45,896 nucleotides of DNA from CAYJIX01 sp964370375 (GTDB taxonomy: Bacteria > Desulfobacterota > Desulfovibrionia > Desulfovibrionales > Desulfovibrionaceae), in NCBI GenBank assembly GCA_964370375.1, contig CAYJIX010000012.1, positions 1 to 45,896 of the forward strand, in the 5' to 3' direction. Shown here in pieces: positions 1-9,325 of this stretch; the stretch's first letter is position 1; the number at the start of each line of letters is the position of its first letter. The position numbers and the translations under genes were made by a program. The notes beneath the pieces are model-generated. The model had not been told where the DNA came from. It worked only from the letters and a program-made list of their open reading frames with translations, and did no database searches.

Positions 1-674
1 CAGGCAATTTTAAGGTTCGGGTTTTCCTGACGTAAAAGAGCAGCCATGCGTAAGGCTACAGTGGTTTTACCGCTCCCTGACGGCCCTGCCACCACATGCA
101 CGCGTTCAGGCCATTCAGCCAACCCCCAAGGGCGCGTGGGCGTCACATGGGCAAGGGCCTCTAAAACCGAAGCCCCGGGTGAGGCGGCTAAACGCTGATA
201 AAGTTCAATAAGCACCCAACCCTCAACACCTTCACGGCGCATGTATTCAAGGGCCACACGCTGACGCGGTGATAAGCGATCCCATTGAATGGTAGGCTGG
301 AGCAAACTATACATGTGCTCGCGCATTTGCCGCCATTCTTTATGCCATTCATTCCAGTCAAATGAGGCAATCCCTTGGGGGTGAAGCGCTGCTGTGGATT
401 CAAAGGCAGAACCTGTGTAACCTTTACCTTGGCGCACAGTGTCAAGGAGCGAAGCTGCTTTTTTACCCAAAGGCGTTAACGTGGCGCTGTCAGGGGCAGC
501 TGCATTGTCAAAGGGGCCTGCCGGACGATCCACTCCTGCCGTCACTTCATGCCAGCGTTGACCGTCTTGTTGAAAGTCACGATTGGATAAAATAATGGCG
601 TCAGGCCCCATCTCTGCTTTGATTTGGGCTAAAATTTCTTGAGCGCTGGTGCCAACGTAACTTTTTATTTGCAT
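1..674 (-). CDS. flhF: Flagellar biosynthesis GTPase FlhF (N-terminal part, cut by window edge)
   Basis: FlhF is an SRP-family GTPase that sets the position and number of polar flagella. Reading back from an ATG at 674, 224 codons are visible before the window edge. The N-terminus (MQIKSYVGTSAQEILAQIK) is the usual FlhF start, followed by a variable B-domain and the start of the NG GTPase domain with a P-loop, GPSGSGKTT, at residues 197-205. The G2-G5 motifs lie outside the window. It is the last gene seen in the minus-strand run fliR-flhB-flhA-flhF and starts 140 bases after the flhA stop, which is the common order in polar flagellates. Family membership rests on the start motif, the P-loop and the context. 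Confidence 0.93.
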   Translation of the reverse strand, partial: MQIKSYVGTSAQEILAQIKAEMGPDAIILSNRDFQQDGQRWHEVTAGVDRPAGPFDNAAAPDSATLTPLGKKAASLLDTVRQGKGYTGSAFESTAALHPQGIASFDWNEWHKEWRQMREHMYSLLQPTIQWDRLSPRQRVALEYMRREGVEGWVLIELYQRLAASPGASVLEALAHVTPTRPWGLAEWPERVHVVAGPSGSGKTTVALRMAALLRQENPNLKIA

Positions 675-814
675 ACCGCTTTCCGCTTTGACGTGCCTTT
701 AGCTAAGAAAGAAACGTCCTTTGTGAAGTATTTTTTGGGTGCATCCCAATAACGTGTTTACAACGTAACAGCTTTTTAACATAGGTACTGTCAAACGATG
801 CTTAACTGTTTGTT

Positions 815-2917
815 TTATTCAATGCCTACCAATCCCACGGCCTGAAGCCTTGTTTCCGGTGATATTTCTGCCTGAGAAACAACAGGCAAGCTTGGTAAAA
901 ATCTGCTGACAAGCTGTGCCAGATGCTGACGCACCATGGGGGAAGTCATAACAACAGGTTGTCCGTCAGTGTTCACGGCATTTTCCACAGCCACATTAAG
1001 GTTATGAATGATTTTTTGAGCCAAGGCCGGATTGAGCGAAAGATAGCTTCCGCCGTCTGTCTGACGTATGGCCTCACTAAGGGCTTTTTCCACTTCATGG
1101 TCAAGGGTGATGACAGGCAAGCTTCCCGCACTGTCCAAGTACGGCTTTGTAATGGTGCGAGCCAGTCTTTCGCGTACATATTCTGTCAATAGCTCAGGCA
1201 GTTTCACACTTGGGCCATAATCGCCAAGGGTTTCCACAATGGTGAGCATGTCGCGTACAGATACGTTTTCGCGTACCAGATTCTGCAATACTTTTTGCAC
1301 CGTGCCAAGGGGTAAAGTGTTGGGCACCAATTCTTCCACAGCCTTTGGCGAATGTTTGGAAAGGGTGTCAAGCAGGGCTTGCACTTCTTGGCGTCCAAGA
1401 AAGGCGTCTAGGTGGCGCTTGAGTATTTCGGTCAAGTGCGTGGCAATAACAGTGGATGGGTCAACCACCGTATAGCCGGCAAGCATGGCTTCTTCGCGCT
1501 GCGCCTCATTGATCCATAAGGCAGGCAGGTTAAAGGCAGGTTCTCTGGTTTCAATGCCTTTAACTTTATGGGTCACACTGCCGGGATCCATGGCCAGAAA
1601 ATGATCCACAAGGATTTCTGCCGTGGCAACTTGATTGCCTTTGACCAATAAAACATATTGCCCGGGCTTTAATTGCAAGTTGTCGCGCAAATGCAAGGAC
1701 GGAATAACCACACCCATATCAAGGGCAAATTGGCGTCTGATGGAACGGATGCGCGAAAGTAAGTTCCCGTTTTGGGCCTCATCTACCAAGGGGATAAGGC
1801 CATAACCCACTTCAAGCTCAAGGGCGTCAAGGGGGAGCAGGGCTTGCACTTCTTCGGGTGTATCGGCACCGGTGGCACCGGGCTTGGCTTTACGTTGTTT
1901 TTCGGTTGATTCTGCTTGTTCTTCAGCTTCGCGCGTGGATACAGCGCGCGCTATAAAAAAGAGCAATAACGCAAAACTTAGAAACGGAATAGTGGGGAGC
2001 CCGGGCACAAGGCCAAAAACCAAGAGCACAACAGAGGCTAAACGCAACACCCGCGAATTGTAGGTAAGTTGGGCCATGAACTCTTCGCCCATTTTCGCCT
2101 CAGCAGCAGCACGAGAAACAATAATACCTGCACCCACAGAGGTGATAATGGAAGGAATGGTTGAAACAAGGCCGTCACCAATGGTGAGGATAGAAAACGT
2201 AGCCAGAGCATCGCCCCAGCTCATATCGTTTTGAATAACACCAATAAGAATACCGCCAATCAAGTTGATAAGCGTAATGTATAGGCCTGCCGTCACGTCA
2301 CCGGAAACAAACTTACCGGCACCGTCCATGGCTCCGTAAAAATCGGCTTCTTTGCGGATGTTTTCACGCCGCCTTGTGGCTTCGGCTTCATCAATGAGTC
2401 CGGCGTTCAAGTCAGCTTCAATGGCCATTTGCTTGCCGGGCATGGCGTCAAGGGTAAACCTGGCAGCCACTTCGGCAATACGGGTCGTACCGGTGGTGAT
2501 AACGACTTTGTTTAAGATGAACAAAATAAGGAAGATAACCGCGCCAACAACGTAACTACCGCCCACAACAAATTCAGCAAAGGATTTGATCACGTTACCT
2601 GCCGCATCAATACCTTGAGCTCCGTTTAAGAGGATAAGGCGTGTTGAAGCAACGTTAAGGCCAAGTCGCAGCAAGGTGGTCACAAGCAATAACGAGGGGA
2701 AAATAGAAAATTCCAAAGGCGAGGTCATGAACATGGCGGTAAGCAATACAATAAGCGATATGCTTATGCTCATGGTCAGCATGCCGTCCAAAATAAAGGT
2801 TGGAACCGGCACCAGCATGATGAACAAAATAACTATAATGCCGGCGCCAAGGATCACATCACCTTGTTTGGCAAAGCGAGCGTAGTCAAATTTGGGTACA
2901 GAAACTTCTTTGGCCAT
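815..2917 (-). CDS. flhA: Flagellar export apparatus protein FlhA
   Basis: FlhA is the large integral membrane component of the flagellar type III export gate; its cytoplasmic domain docks chaperone-substrate complexes. The product is 700 residues, the usual family length. The N-terminal half is strongly hydrophobic with several membrane segments and contains the conserved FHIPEP-family stretch around residues 145-170 (AEVAARFTLDAMPGKQMAIE). A charged linker rich in E, K and Q at about 335-355 leads to the soluble C-terminal domain. It lies between flhB and flhF on the same strand, 80 bases after the flhB stop. No odd features were seen. Confidence 0.97.
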   Translation of the reverse strand: MAKEVSVPKFDYARFAKQGDVILGAGIIVILFIMLVPVPTFILDGMLTMSISISLIVLLTAMFMTSPLEFSIFPSLLLVTTLLRLGLNVASTRLILLNGAQGIDAAGNVIKSFAEFVVGGSYVVGAVIFLILFILNKVVITTGTTRIAEVAARFTLDAMPGKQMAIEADLNAGLIDEAEATRRRENIRKEADFYGAMDGAGKFVSGDVTAGLYITLINLIGGILIGVIQNDMSWGDALATFSILTIGDGLVSTIPSIITSVGAGIIVSRAAAEAKMGEEFMAQLTYNSRVLRLASVVLLVFGLVPGLPTIPFLSFALLLFFIARAVSTREAEEQAESTEKQRKAKPGATGADTPEEVQALLPLDALELEVGYGLIPLVDEAQNGNLLSRIRSIRRQFALDMGVVIPSLHLRDNLQLKPGQYVLLVKGNQVATAEILVDHFLAMDPGSVTHKVKGIETREPAFNLPALWINEAQREEAMLAGYTVVDPSTVIATHLTEILKRHLDAFLGRQEVQALLDTLSKHSPKAVEELVPNTLPLGTVQKVLQNLVRENVSVRDMLTIVETLGDYGPSVKLPELLTEYVRERLARTITKPYLDSAGSLPVITLDHEVEKALSEAIRQTDGGSYLSLNPALAQKIIHNLNVAVENAVNTDGQPVVMTSPMVRQHLAQLVSRFLPSLPVVSQAEISPETRLQAVGLVGIE

Positions 2918-2997
2918 TCTCTTGACACCTTTTGCTGTCAGAGGTTCGACACATGCGATGCATTATGTAGCGTATAAAAATCAATCGACAAGTGTTG

Positions 2998-4065
2998 CTA
3001 ATGCATCTTACGGCCCTTAATCCGCCAAATACCGGCAAGGATGGCCGCCACGGCTTTATACAATTCCTCGGGGATCATATCCCCTACATCTACACTCTTA
3101 TACAAAGCCCGTGCCAGAGGCACATTTTCGCGGATAGGCACGTTATGTTCGCGCGCCACAGCCTTGATCCGTTCCGCCATATGATCAACGCCCATGGCCA
3201 ATACCATGGGGGCAGGAGCTTCAAGGGCATTGTAGCTTAACGCCACAGCAATGTGTGTAGGGTTTGTGATGACCACGTCTGCTTTGGGTACGTCCTGAAG
3301 CATGCGCCGTACCATGACCTTCATCATGGCTTCGCGCTGCTTGGATTTGATCATGGGGTCACCTTCAGATTGCTTGCTTTCGTCCTTGACTTCTGATTTT
3401 GTCATTTTAAGATTTTCTTTAAATTCATACCTGTTATACCATAATTCAACGGCACCGATGATGAACATGGGAGGTAATGAATACAGCATGATCCAAAAAG
3501 CAAGGTCTAAGATAAAAAACGTAATTTCCGTGACAGTGCTGTAATATAGCGGCAAAAAGTTATCAAATTCAGAACGTATTACCAAAAACGGAATGGCCCC
3601 GATAAGCAAGGCTTGTAATACACTGCGCCCAAGGCGGATAAAGGTTTGCGCTGAGGCGAACATGTTTTTTAGGCCGGTAAGGATGTTAAAGCGGCTCCAC
3701 TTAAACTCCATGGGTTTGGTTGTCCACAGTGGGCCAACTTGCAAACGCAAACAAATCCATGCAGAAAGCGCGATGGCGAAAAGAATCGGCAATAGCATCA
3801 TGGCCAATGTTTTTGCCGTATACACCATCAAAGCATAAATATTTTGCTGGTCAACAATAAAATTGGCCCCGTTGGATAAGAAGAACGTGTACACCTCTCG
3901 AATATGCTCGCCCATGGTGCCTGCATAGGCTGATAAAAAGATCACAGCCACGCAGGCTGTCACAGCCTTGGTCAATTCCTGTGATTTTGGAACGTTCCCC
4001 TCATCACGGGCTTTTTGAATCTGTTTTGGGGTCGCGTCTTCGGTTTTACTTGGATCTTTCGCCAT
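2998..4065 (-). CDS. flhB: Flagellar export switch protein FlhB
   Basis: FlhB is the export-gate protein that switches substrate specificity from rod/hook to filament proteins after self-cleavage. The 355-residue product begins with the basic, soluble segment typical of the family (KTEDATPKQIQKARDEGNVPKS), has four hydrophobic segments between about 35 and 210, and ends in a basic cytoplasmic domain with the autocleavage motif NPTH at residues 268-271. The start at 4065 has an AGGAG site about seven bases upstream. It is separated from fliR by 156 bases, more than usual for this operon, and a small hairpin abuts its ribosome binding site. Confidence 0.97.
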   Translation of the reverse strand: MAKDPSKTEDATPKQIQKARDEGNVPKSQELTKAVTACVAVIFLSAYAGTMGEHIREVYTFFLSNGANFIVDQQNIYALMVYTAKTLAMMLLPILFAIALSAWICLRLQVGPLWTTKPMEFKWSRFNILTGLKNMFASAQTFIRLGRSVLQALLIGAIPFLVIRSEFDNFLPLYYSTVTEITFFILDLAFWIMLYSLPPMFIIGAVELWYNRYEFKENLKMTKSEVKDESKQSEGDPMIKSKQREAMMKVMVRRMLQDVPKADVVITNPTHIAVALSYNALEAPAPMVLAMGVDHMAERIKAVAREHNVPIRENVPLARALYKSVDVGDMIPEELYKAVAAILAGIWRIKGRKMH

Positions 4066-4076
4066 ACAAGCTCTCC

Positions 4077-4099
4077 TGCAAACAACGTCTTTGTTTGCA
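4077..4099 (-). promoter_or_regulatory. Small hairpin directly upstream of the flhB ribosome binding site
   Basis: An 8-base perfect inverted repeat (TGCAAACA at 4077-4084, TGTTTGCA at 4092-4099) with a 7-base loop ends right where the AGGAG of flhB begins. On the mRNA it would fold just 5' of the ribosome binding site. There is no U-tract, so termination is unlikely. A role in translation or mRNA processing is only a guess. Confidence 0.35.
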
Positions 4100-4221
4100 A
4101 TAAAAGGCTAGTGTTATGAGGGTGTTTTTATATAACCTCTCGAAAAAGAATAGGTTTTTTATGGTTCTTGCAACGAGAAAGCAATGCTCTGACGATGCAA
4201 GGTACACGTTTTGGCAGTCTG

Positions 4222-5004
4222 TCATAAGGTCATGCTGTTGAGCAAGTTATAAAACATTCCCTCCATGTCTGAAATAAAACGCCTGGTCTCTTCAGCCATG
4301 ATCAGTAACAAAAAGCCGATAAAGAAAAAGCCCAAGCTGATTTTAAGCGGAAAACCCACTTCCATAACAGGAATTTGCGGTGCTGCGCGGTTCATAAGGC
4401 CAAGGGCCACTTCCGCCAACATAAGGATCGCCATAACAGGCGCAGCCGTGCGAACAGCAAAAACAAAAACCATGCCTACAAGCTCAATAAGTTCCGCCAA
4501 AAGCGCAGTTCGTAACGTAAGCCCCCCGGGAGGCAAAATGTCAAAGGTTTGCGCAAAGGCATGCAGCATGAGCAAATGCCCGTTAAGAGCCAAAAAAATG
4601 AGGATGACCACCATGTAAAAAAATTGGGAAACAACCCCTGACGTATTGCCAGATAAAGGGTCGGCTAGGGTCATCATGGAAAAACCCATTTGCATGGCTA
4701 AAATTTCGCCACCACTACGAATACCTGCAAAAAAACAGTCCACGGCAAGAGCCAGCACAAGGCCGATGATAAATTCACCTGTCAGCATAAGGACAACGGC
4801 AAAAGGGTGTGAAGGCAAGGCTGTTGGCGGCATGTCTACGTAGGACCAAATGGCAAGAGTGGTCACCATGCACATGGCAGCCTTGATCTGGGCCGGCAGC
4901 CAAGATGTGGCAAAGATAGGCAGCATGAACATAACAACACTGACGCGAGTGAACACCAGCAAAAAGGTAAGAAATATGGCAGGGTCAAAATTAAATATGT
5001 CCAT
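4222..5004 (-). CDS. fliR: Flagellar export apparatus protein FliR
   Basis: FliR is one of the FliP/FliQ/FliR membrane proteins that form the core export channel. The 260-residue product is almost entirely hydrophobic, with about six membrane segments and the conserved FliR stretch near residues 95-125 (GEILAMQMGFSMMTLADP). Length matches the family. It is the first gene of the minus-strand export group fliR-flhB-flhA-flhF. fliP and fliQ, often just upstream, are absent from this window, so the export genes are split between loci. The start at 5004 has a weak AGG-type ribosome binding site. Confidence 0.95.
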   Translation of the reverse strand: MDIFNFDPAIFLTFLLVFTRVSVVMFMLPIFATSWLPAQIKAAMCMVTTLAIWSYVDMPPTALPSHPFAVVLMLTGEFIIGLVLALAVDCFFAGIRSGGEILAMQMGFSMMTLADPLSGNTSGVVSQFFYMVVILIFLALNGHLLMLHAFAQTFDILPPGGLTLRTALLAELIELVGMVFVFAVRTAAPVMAILMLAEVALGLMNRAAPQIPVMEVGFPLKISLGFFFIGFLLLIMAEETRRFISDMEGMFYNLLNSMTL

Positions 5005-5039
5005 GACAAACCTGTAGAACGTATATAAAGCAATGGCTA

Positions 5040-5055
5040 TGCAAAATATGTGCTT
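5040..5055 (-). promoter_or_regulatory. Weak sigma-54-like promoter upstream of fliR
   Basis: On the minus strand the sequence AAGCAC-N5-TTGCA lies 36-51 bases upstream of the fliR start. It has the spacing and the -12 element of a sigma-54 promoter, but the -24 GG is only half present (AG). It is listed because flgB in this window has a similar, stronger site. Confidence 0.3.
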
Positions 5056-5198
5056 GCTTTGATGTATAGCAAGTATTTATCGTTGTTTCAAGGAAAAGAC
5101 GGTGAGCAAGTTTTGCACAAGGCGTTGGTGGAATTTGGTTTTGCAAAACAAAAACACGGTAAGGTGAAGGCGGCTGGGTTGGCTTGAGCGATGAAGAT

Positions 5199-5717
5199 TT
5201 ACAATGTGCTGCTATGGGCAGCAAAAAATTTGTTCAACGCATCTTCCACCATGGCAAGGTCTGTATACTTTTTGGGCTCTTTCCCTGTCTCTTGCAGCGT
5301 AAAGATGCCTCGTGTTTTGTCGGTTTTTGGCGGCAATCCTTTGGAATAAATAGCATGCCTTTGCCAAGAAACTGTCAGTTCCGCTTTTGTTTGTTGCTTG
5401 CTGTTTGTAAGCGTAAGAAAGATGGAATCTGCGCCTTTATCCACTTTTGCCAAAGCTGTGGCAGGGCCAGATTCCTGAGTATGGTGCTGAGCATAGCCGT
5501 GTTTTTTGATAAGTTCGTCCATGGCTATAGCCAAAGGTGGCAGGGTGTCCTCTGTGTCAAGCAAGGTGTTGTACTGCTTTATTTCTTCGTGTTCATCGGC
5601 ATAGGTTTTGCGCACGCGTTTTTGATGTTCGATAAATGTTTCGCGGTGGCGCACAAAACGCCTTGCCACAAACACCAGCGCAAAAACAAGGGCCAAGGGC
5701 AATAAAAATGTATCCAT
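5199..5717 (-). CDS. Hypothetical membrane-anchored protein
   Basis: Family not recognised. The 172-residue product starts with one hydrophobic segment (residues 4-19, LLPLALVFALVFVARR), then a charged, mainly helical stretch rich in E, K, H and Q, and a more mixed C-terminal half. It would sit as a single-pass protein with a cytoplasmic tail. An AAGGG site precedes the ATG at 5717. It precedes fliR by 194 bases on the same strand, which could make it part of the flagellar transcription unit, but nothing in the protein shows a flagellar role. An open frame on the opposite strand covers the same bases; the minus frame is preferred for its ribosome binding site and membrane-anchor layout. Confidence 0.6.
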   Translation of the reverse strand: MDTFLLPLALVFALVFVARRFVRHRETFIEHQKRVRKTYADEHEEIKQYNTLLDTEDTLPPLAIAMDELIKKHGYAQHHTQESGPATALAKVDKGADSIFLTLTNSKQQTKAELTVSWQRHAIYSKGLPPKTDKTRGIFTLQETGKEPKKYTDLAMVEDALNKFFAAHSSTL

Positions 5718-5932
5718 AAATATTACCCTTTATGGCAGATTATTGTGAATTTATGAAAAAAATATAACATAGTTCTGTGTATTTAGGGTGTTATGTGAAG
5801 ATGATTCGGTACTGCAAGGATGAATTTTTACCCAAAAAATCTGAAAAAATCACCTTAAAATGAATTTATCCTATTGACACTATTGGTTTTTTGTAAATAT
5901 TAAAAATAATGCTCAGAAATTGGCTGAAGGGG

Positions 5933-5961
5933 TTGACATGAATACATCCTGTTTCTATGAC
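5933..5961 (+). promoter_or_regulatory. Sigma-70-type promoter of the EF-G-like gene
   Basis: TTGACA (5933-5938) is followed after exactly 17 bases by TATGAC (5956-5961), about 75 bases before the EF-G-like start at 6036. A second TTGACA at 5874-5879 with TATTAA 18 bases later may be another promoter. The 318-base gap 5718-6035 is AT-rich, divergent, and holds no gene I can support. Confidence 0.5.
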
Positions 5962-6035
5962 AGAAGTGTTTAGGATACCGTTTCCATATGTTGAATCAGG
6001 ATGGCCTTGCCCTATTACATAACCAGGAGAGGAAC

Positions 6036-8102
6036 ATGACAAAATCGTTGGAGACTCAGCGGACTTACGCTCTCATAGGTACTGGCGGCTGTGGAAAAAC
6101 ATCTGTTGCCGAGATGATGCTATTTCAAAGTGGTGTTGTCAATCGCTTGGGAGCAGTTGAAGATGGTTCTACCGCACTTGATTATGAACCAGAGGAAATA
6201 AAACGCCGTGGGTCCATTCAGCCCGGTTTTGCCACGTTTTTATGGGATCAAAGCCGTCATTTTTTAGTAGACATCCCCGGTGATGCCAATTTTAGCGGCG
6301 ATTTACCCTATTTGTTGATGGGTGTGGATGCTGTGGTGTTTACTATTGACGCGGTGGACGGGGTTCGTCCTTTAACGCGCCGTATTTGGCAAAGCGTTCG
6401 TGAAGCCGGCCTGCCCGCAACGGTTTTTATCAACAAATGTGATCGCGATCGTGCCGATTTTCAAATGGCCTATGACGGTTTGTCCGGCTCTCTTGGTATT
6501 CGTCCGGTGGCCTTGTATATTCCCATCATGAAAGGCGAATCTTTTGTGGGTATTGTGGATGTATTGGCCGAAAAGGCCCTTATGTTTGGCGAAAACGGCG
6601 AAGTGAGCGACGGCACCATCCCCGGGCATTTGGTGGATGAAACCGCGCTTTACCGCGACACTGCCATTGAAAATATTGCCGAATCTGACGAAGAATTGAT
6701 GGAGCTGTATTTGGAAGAAGGCTCCCTTTCTCCTGAAAATTTAGCCATGGGCTTGCGCAAAGGGGTTCTTTCAGGAGAGCTGGTACCTGTGGTTGTGGGT
6801 TCCGGCCTTGAAAACAAGGGCGGACGTGAACTTTTAAGTGTTATCAACAGCCTGTTCCCCTCGCCCCTTGAGCGCGCCTCGTTTATGAACAGCGAAGGTG
6901 AAGATTGCGCTGTTGACGCAGCAGGGCCTGCGGTTTGTTTTGTGTTCAAAACCATTGCCGATCCTTTTGCCGGTCAGCTCAATATGATCCGTGTGCTTTC
7001 AGGCAGCATCAATACAGATTCAACCCTTAAAAACAGTGCAAACGGCGAATCAGAACGCCTTGGTAGTCTTTTGTATCTTTCCGGTAAAAATCAAACACCG
7101 TGCAAAGATACCTTGGGCCCTGGTGCCATTGTTGCCGCGGCAAAGCTTAAAAATACCCAGACAACCAATACCTTGTGTGACGAAAAGGCGCCTTGCTCTG
7201 TATATGTGCCGACCTTGTCACCCCAGCTTATCACCTTTGCTTTAGCCCCGAAAGAAAAAGGCGAAGAAGATAAAGTTTTTGCAGCTGTACAAAAATTGCT
7301 TGACGAAGATGTAACGCTCAAACTGACACGTGATGCCGAAACAGGTGATGTGCTTTTGGCAGGCATGGGGCAATTGCATATTGAAATGGCAGTAGAGCGT
7401 GCCAAGCGTCGTTATAAAATTGAAATATTGCTCAAAACACCCAAGGTGCCGTACCGCGAAACCGTTCGCGGTAAAGTGCAAGTGCAAGGGCGTCATAAAA
7501 AGCAATCCGGCGGACGCGGTCAGTTTGGCGATTGCTGGATTGAAATGGAAGGTTTACCCCGTGGTGAAGGCTATGTCTTTGAAGACGGTGTTGTGGGCGG
7601 CGTGATTCCGCGTCAATACATCCCTGCCATTGACAAGGGCATTCAAGAGTCAGCGGCGCGCGGCTTTATTGCAGGCTGCCCTGTGGTGGACTTTAAAGTG
7701 CGCGTGTATGATGGCAGCTACCATTCGGTGGACTCCTCAGAAATGGCCTTTAAGATAGCAGGTTCTGTAGCCTTTAAAAAAGGCATGGAATCGTTAAAGC
7801 CTGTATTGTTAGAACCCATTATGCTTATTGCCGTTTCTGTGCCTGATGGCTTTATGGGTGATGTTATCGGCGATCTGTCCTCAAGGCGCGGTAAGGTGCT
7901 TGGTTCAGACTCTGAAGGCGGACTTACAGAAATCAAAGCCCATGTGCCCATGAGCGAGGTGTTGCGCTATTCACCTGATTTACGCTCACTTACAGGCGGG
8001 CAGGGCGTCTTTACCATGGAATTGGACCATTACGAAGAAGCACCGCCACCGGTTGTGGAAAAAATTGTTGCCGAATATCAAAAACTGAAGGAAGAAAGCT
8101 AA
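6036..8102 (+). CDS. Elongation factor G-like translational GTPase
   Basis: The 688-residue product has the five-domain EF-G layout: GTPase domain to about residue 270, then domain II, a swivel with the conserved GMGQLHIE stretch, and domains IV-V. The start at 6036 has AGGAGAGG five bases upstream; an in-frame ATG at 5988 lacks such a site. G1 is GTGGCGKTS (15-23) instead of the EF-G consensus AHVDAGKTT, G3 is DIPGD (79-83) instead of DTPGH, and G4 NKCD (133-136) is normal. The catalytic histidine after G3 is therefore replaced by Asp, and the switch-I GITI motif is not recognisable. This fits the EF-G-like (EF-G2) family rather than canonical fusA. The cellular role of that family is poorly known. 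Confidence 0.9.
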   Translation: MTKSLETQRTYALIGTGGCGKTSVAEMMLFQSGVVNRLGAVEDGSTALDYEPEEIKRRGSIQPGFATFLWDQSRHFLVDIPGDANFSGDLPYLLMGVDAVVFTIDAVDGVRPLTRRIWQSVREAGLPATVFINKCDRDRADFQMAYDGLSGSLGIRPVALYIPIMKGESFVGIVDVLAEKALMFGENGEVSDGTIPGHLVDETALYRDTAIENIAESDEELMELYLEEGSLSPENLAMGLRKGVLSGELVPVVVGSGLENKGGRELLSVINSLFPSPLERASFMNSEGEDCAVDAAGPAVCFVFKTIADPFAGQLNMIRVLSGSINTDSTLKNSANGESERLGSLLYLSGKNQTPCKDTLGPGAIVAAAKLKNTQTTNTLCDEKAPCSVYVPTLSPQLITFALAPKEKGEEDKVFAAVQKLLDEDVTLKLTRDAETGDVLLAGMGQLHIEMAVERAKRRYKIEILLKTPKVPYRETVRGKVQVQGRHKKQSGGRGQFGDCWIEMEGLPRGEGYVFEDGVVGGVIPRQYIPAIDKGIQESAARGFIAGCPVVDFKVRVYDGSYHSVDSSEMAFKIAGSVAFKKGMESLKPVLLEPIMLIAVSVPDGFMGDVIGDLSSRRGKVLGSDSEGGLTEIKAHVPMSEVLRYSPDLRSLTGGQGVFTMELDHYEEAPPPVVEKIVAEYQKLKEES

Positions 8103-8175
8103 ACCCTTTTTGTCATAACCACGTACACTTGTGTAGACAATACCTATTGTAATAGCTCTTTATGAGTTTACTTGT

Positions 8176-8213
8176 AACAGCCTGCTTTAAATATCAATTT
8201 TTAGCAGGCTGTT
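8176..8213 (+). terminator. Rho-independent-like terminator after the EF-G-like gene
   Basis: Arms AACAGCCTGC (8176-8185) and GCAGGCTGTT (8204-8213) pair perfectly over 10 bases around an 18-base loop. A run of eight T follows at about 8227. It is 74 bases after the EF-G-like stop. Confidence 0.6.
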
Positions 8214-8366
8214 TATCTGCTACCCTTTTTTTTGATGATACTATGTTTTGTCGCGCATGTTGAGTATGGGCGCGTTGTATTCACAAAGCGGCATCTGTGC
8301 GCGTGAAGCTTGTTGTTTTTTGTTCACGTAGAATTTGGCCTAGATAGAACATTTCGGAGTTTCACT

Positions 8367-9239
8367 ATGAAAAAGAATGTTTCTGTTATCACAGCAAGTT
8401 ATGGCCACGAAAACTATATAGCGCATGCCATAGAAAGTGTTCTTAACCAAACGCATGCAGATTTTGACTATATTATTTTTGATGACGGTTCAAAAGATTC
8501 GTCACGAAATGTGATAGAAAAATATGCCCAAAAAGACAGTCGCATAAGGTTTTACACGCACGAAAATATTCAAAACAAAGGACTGCCTGCAACGATCAAG
8601 GCTGCCCTTGATTGCGTGCAAACACCTTATGTTGCCTTTCTTGAAAGCGATGACCTTTGGGAGCCTAGTTTCTTAGAAGAAATGCTAGATGTTGCAAAAA
8701 AACGGCAAGATGTAGGATTGTTTTTTTCAGGTGTGCAAGCATTTGGTGAAGATGAGCACAACAACAAGGCACACACAAAAATGCTTGAAAGGCGGAAACG
8801 CTTTATACAACAAAGAGGCATTGTGCGTATGGATTTGTTGTATTCTAGGGTGATTTCAACTTTTTCTTCTGTGCTTGCTCGCACTTCTGTCCTTAAAGCG
8901 TGCCGATTAGATCCTATTATTCCGCAACGCTTGGATCATTATCTATGGGCGCAATGCTTGCTGCAAATGCCTGCCCTATATGTGGATAAAATATTGTGCC
9001 ACTGGCGCAAACACGATGCAGGGTTTAGCTGCGGTGTGCGTGAACCGTTTCCCTTTGCAAGCGAAGACATGCTTTTTGATGTTTTGTATCCTGAAAACAC
9101 AAAAAAAGACAAGGCGTTCTATCATTATCTACTTTCCGGAAAAAAGGAAAAAGCGTTTAGAAACCAATTGCGCGCTTTTTTACGGTTCTATTTTCATGTA
9201 AAATATCCACTTGAAAAGCTTATTGTTTATACAAAATAA
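8367..9239 (+). CDS. Family 2 glycosyltransferase
   Basis: A 290-residue GT-A fold glycosyltransferase of family 2, which transfers a sugar from a nucleotide donor to a glycan or lipid acceptor in the cytoplasm. The N-terminus (VSVITASYGHENYIAHAIES) is the standard beta-alpha start, FDDGSKDSS at about 38-46 is the nucleotide-binding motif, and ESDDLW near 93-98 is the DXD-like metal site. No membrane segment is visible. The start at 8367 is preferred over 8310 because of a GGAG site 8 bases upstream and because it begins at the fold. It stands alone after the EF-G-like terminator; no other polysaccharide genes are near, so the acceptor cannot be guessed. Confidence 0.88.
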   Translation: MKKNVSVITASYGHENYIAHAIESVLNQTHADFDYIIFDDGSKDSSRNVIEKYAQKDSRIRFYTHENIQNKGLPATIKAALDCVQTPYVAFLESDDLWEPSFLEEMLDVAKKRQDVGLFFSGVQAFGEDEHNNKAHTKMLERRKRFIQQRGIVRMDLLYSRVISTFSSVLARTSVLKACRLDPIIPQRLDHYLWAQCLLQMPALYVDKILCHWRKHDAGFSCGVREPFPFASEDMLFDVLYPENTKKDKAFYHYLLSGKKEKAFRNQLRAFLRFYFHVKYPLEKLIVYTK

Positions 9240-9325
9240 TTTCAATAGCTTGGATGCTGTTTAATGAAGCATGTTTGCCTGCATAAGCACCTGACCAACG
9301 TGCTTCAACATTATTTGGTTACGTT

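Noticed and set aside
5184..5705. 173-codon plus-strand frame
   Set aside because: It mirrors the minus-strand hypothetical gene; composition is Phe/Cys/His-rich as in antisense frames and there is no ribosome binding site.
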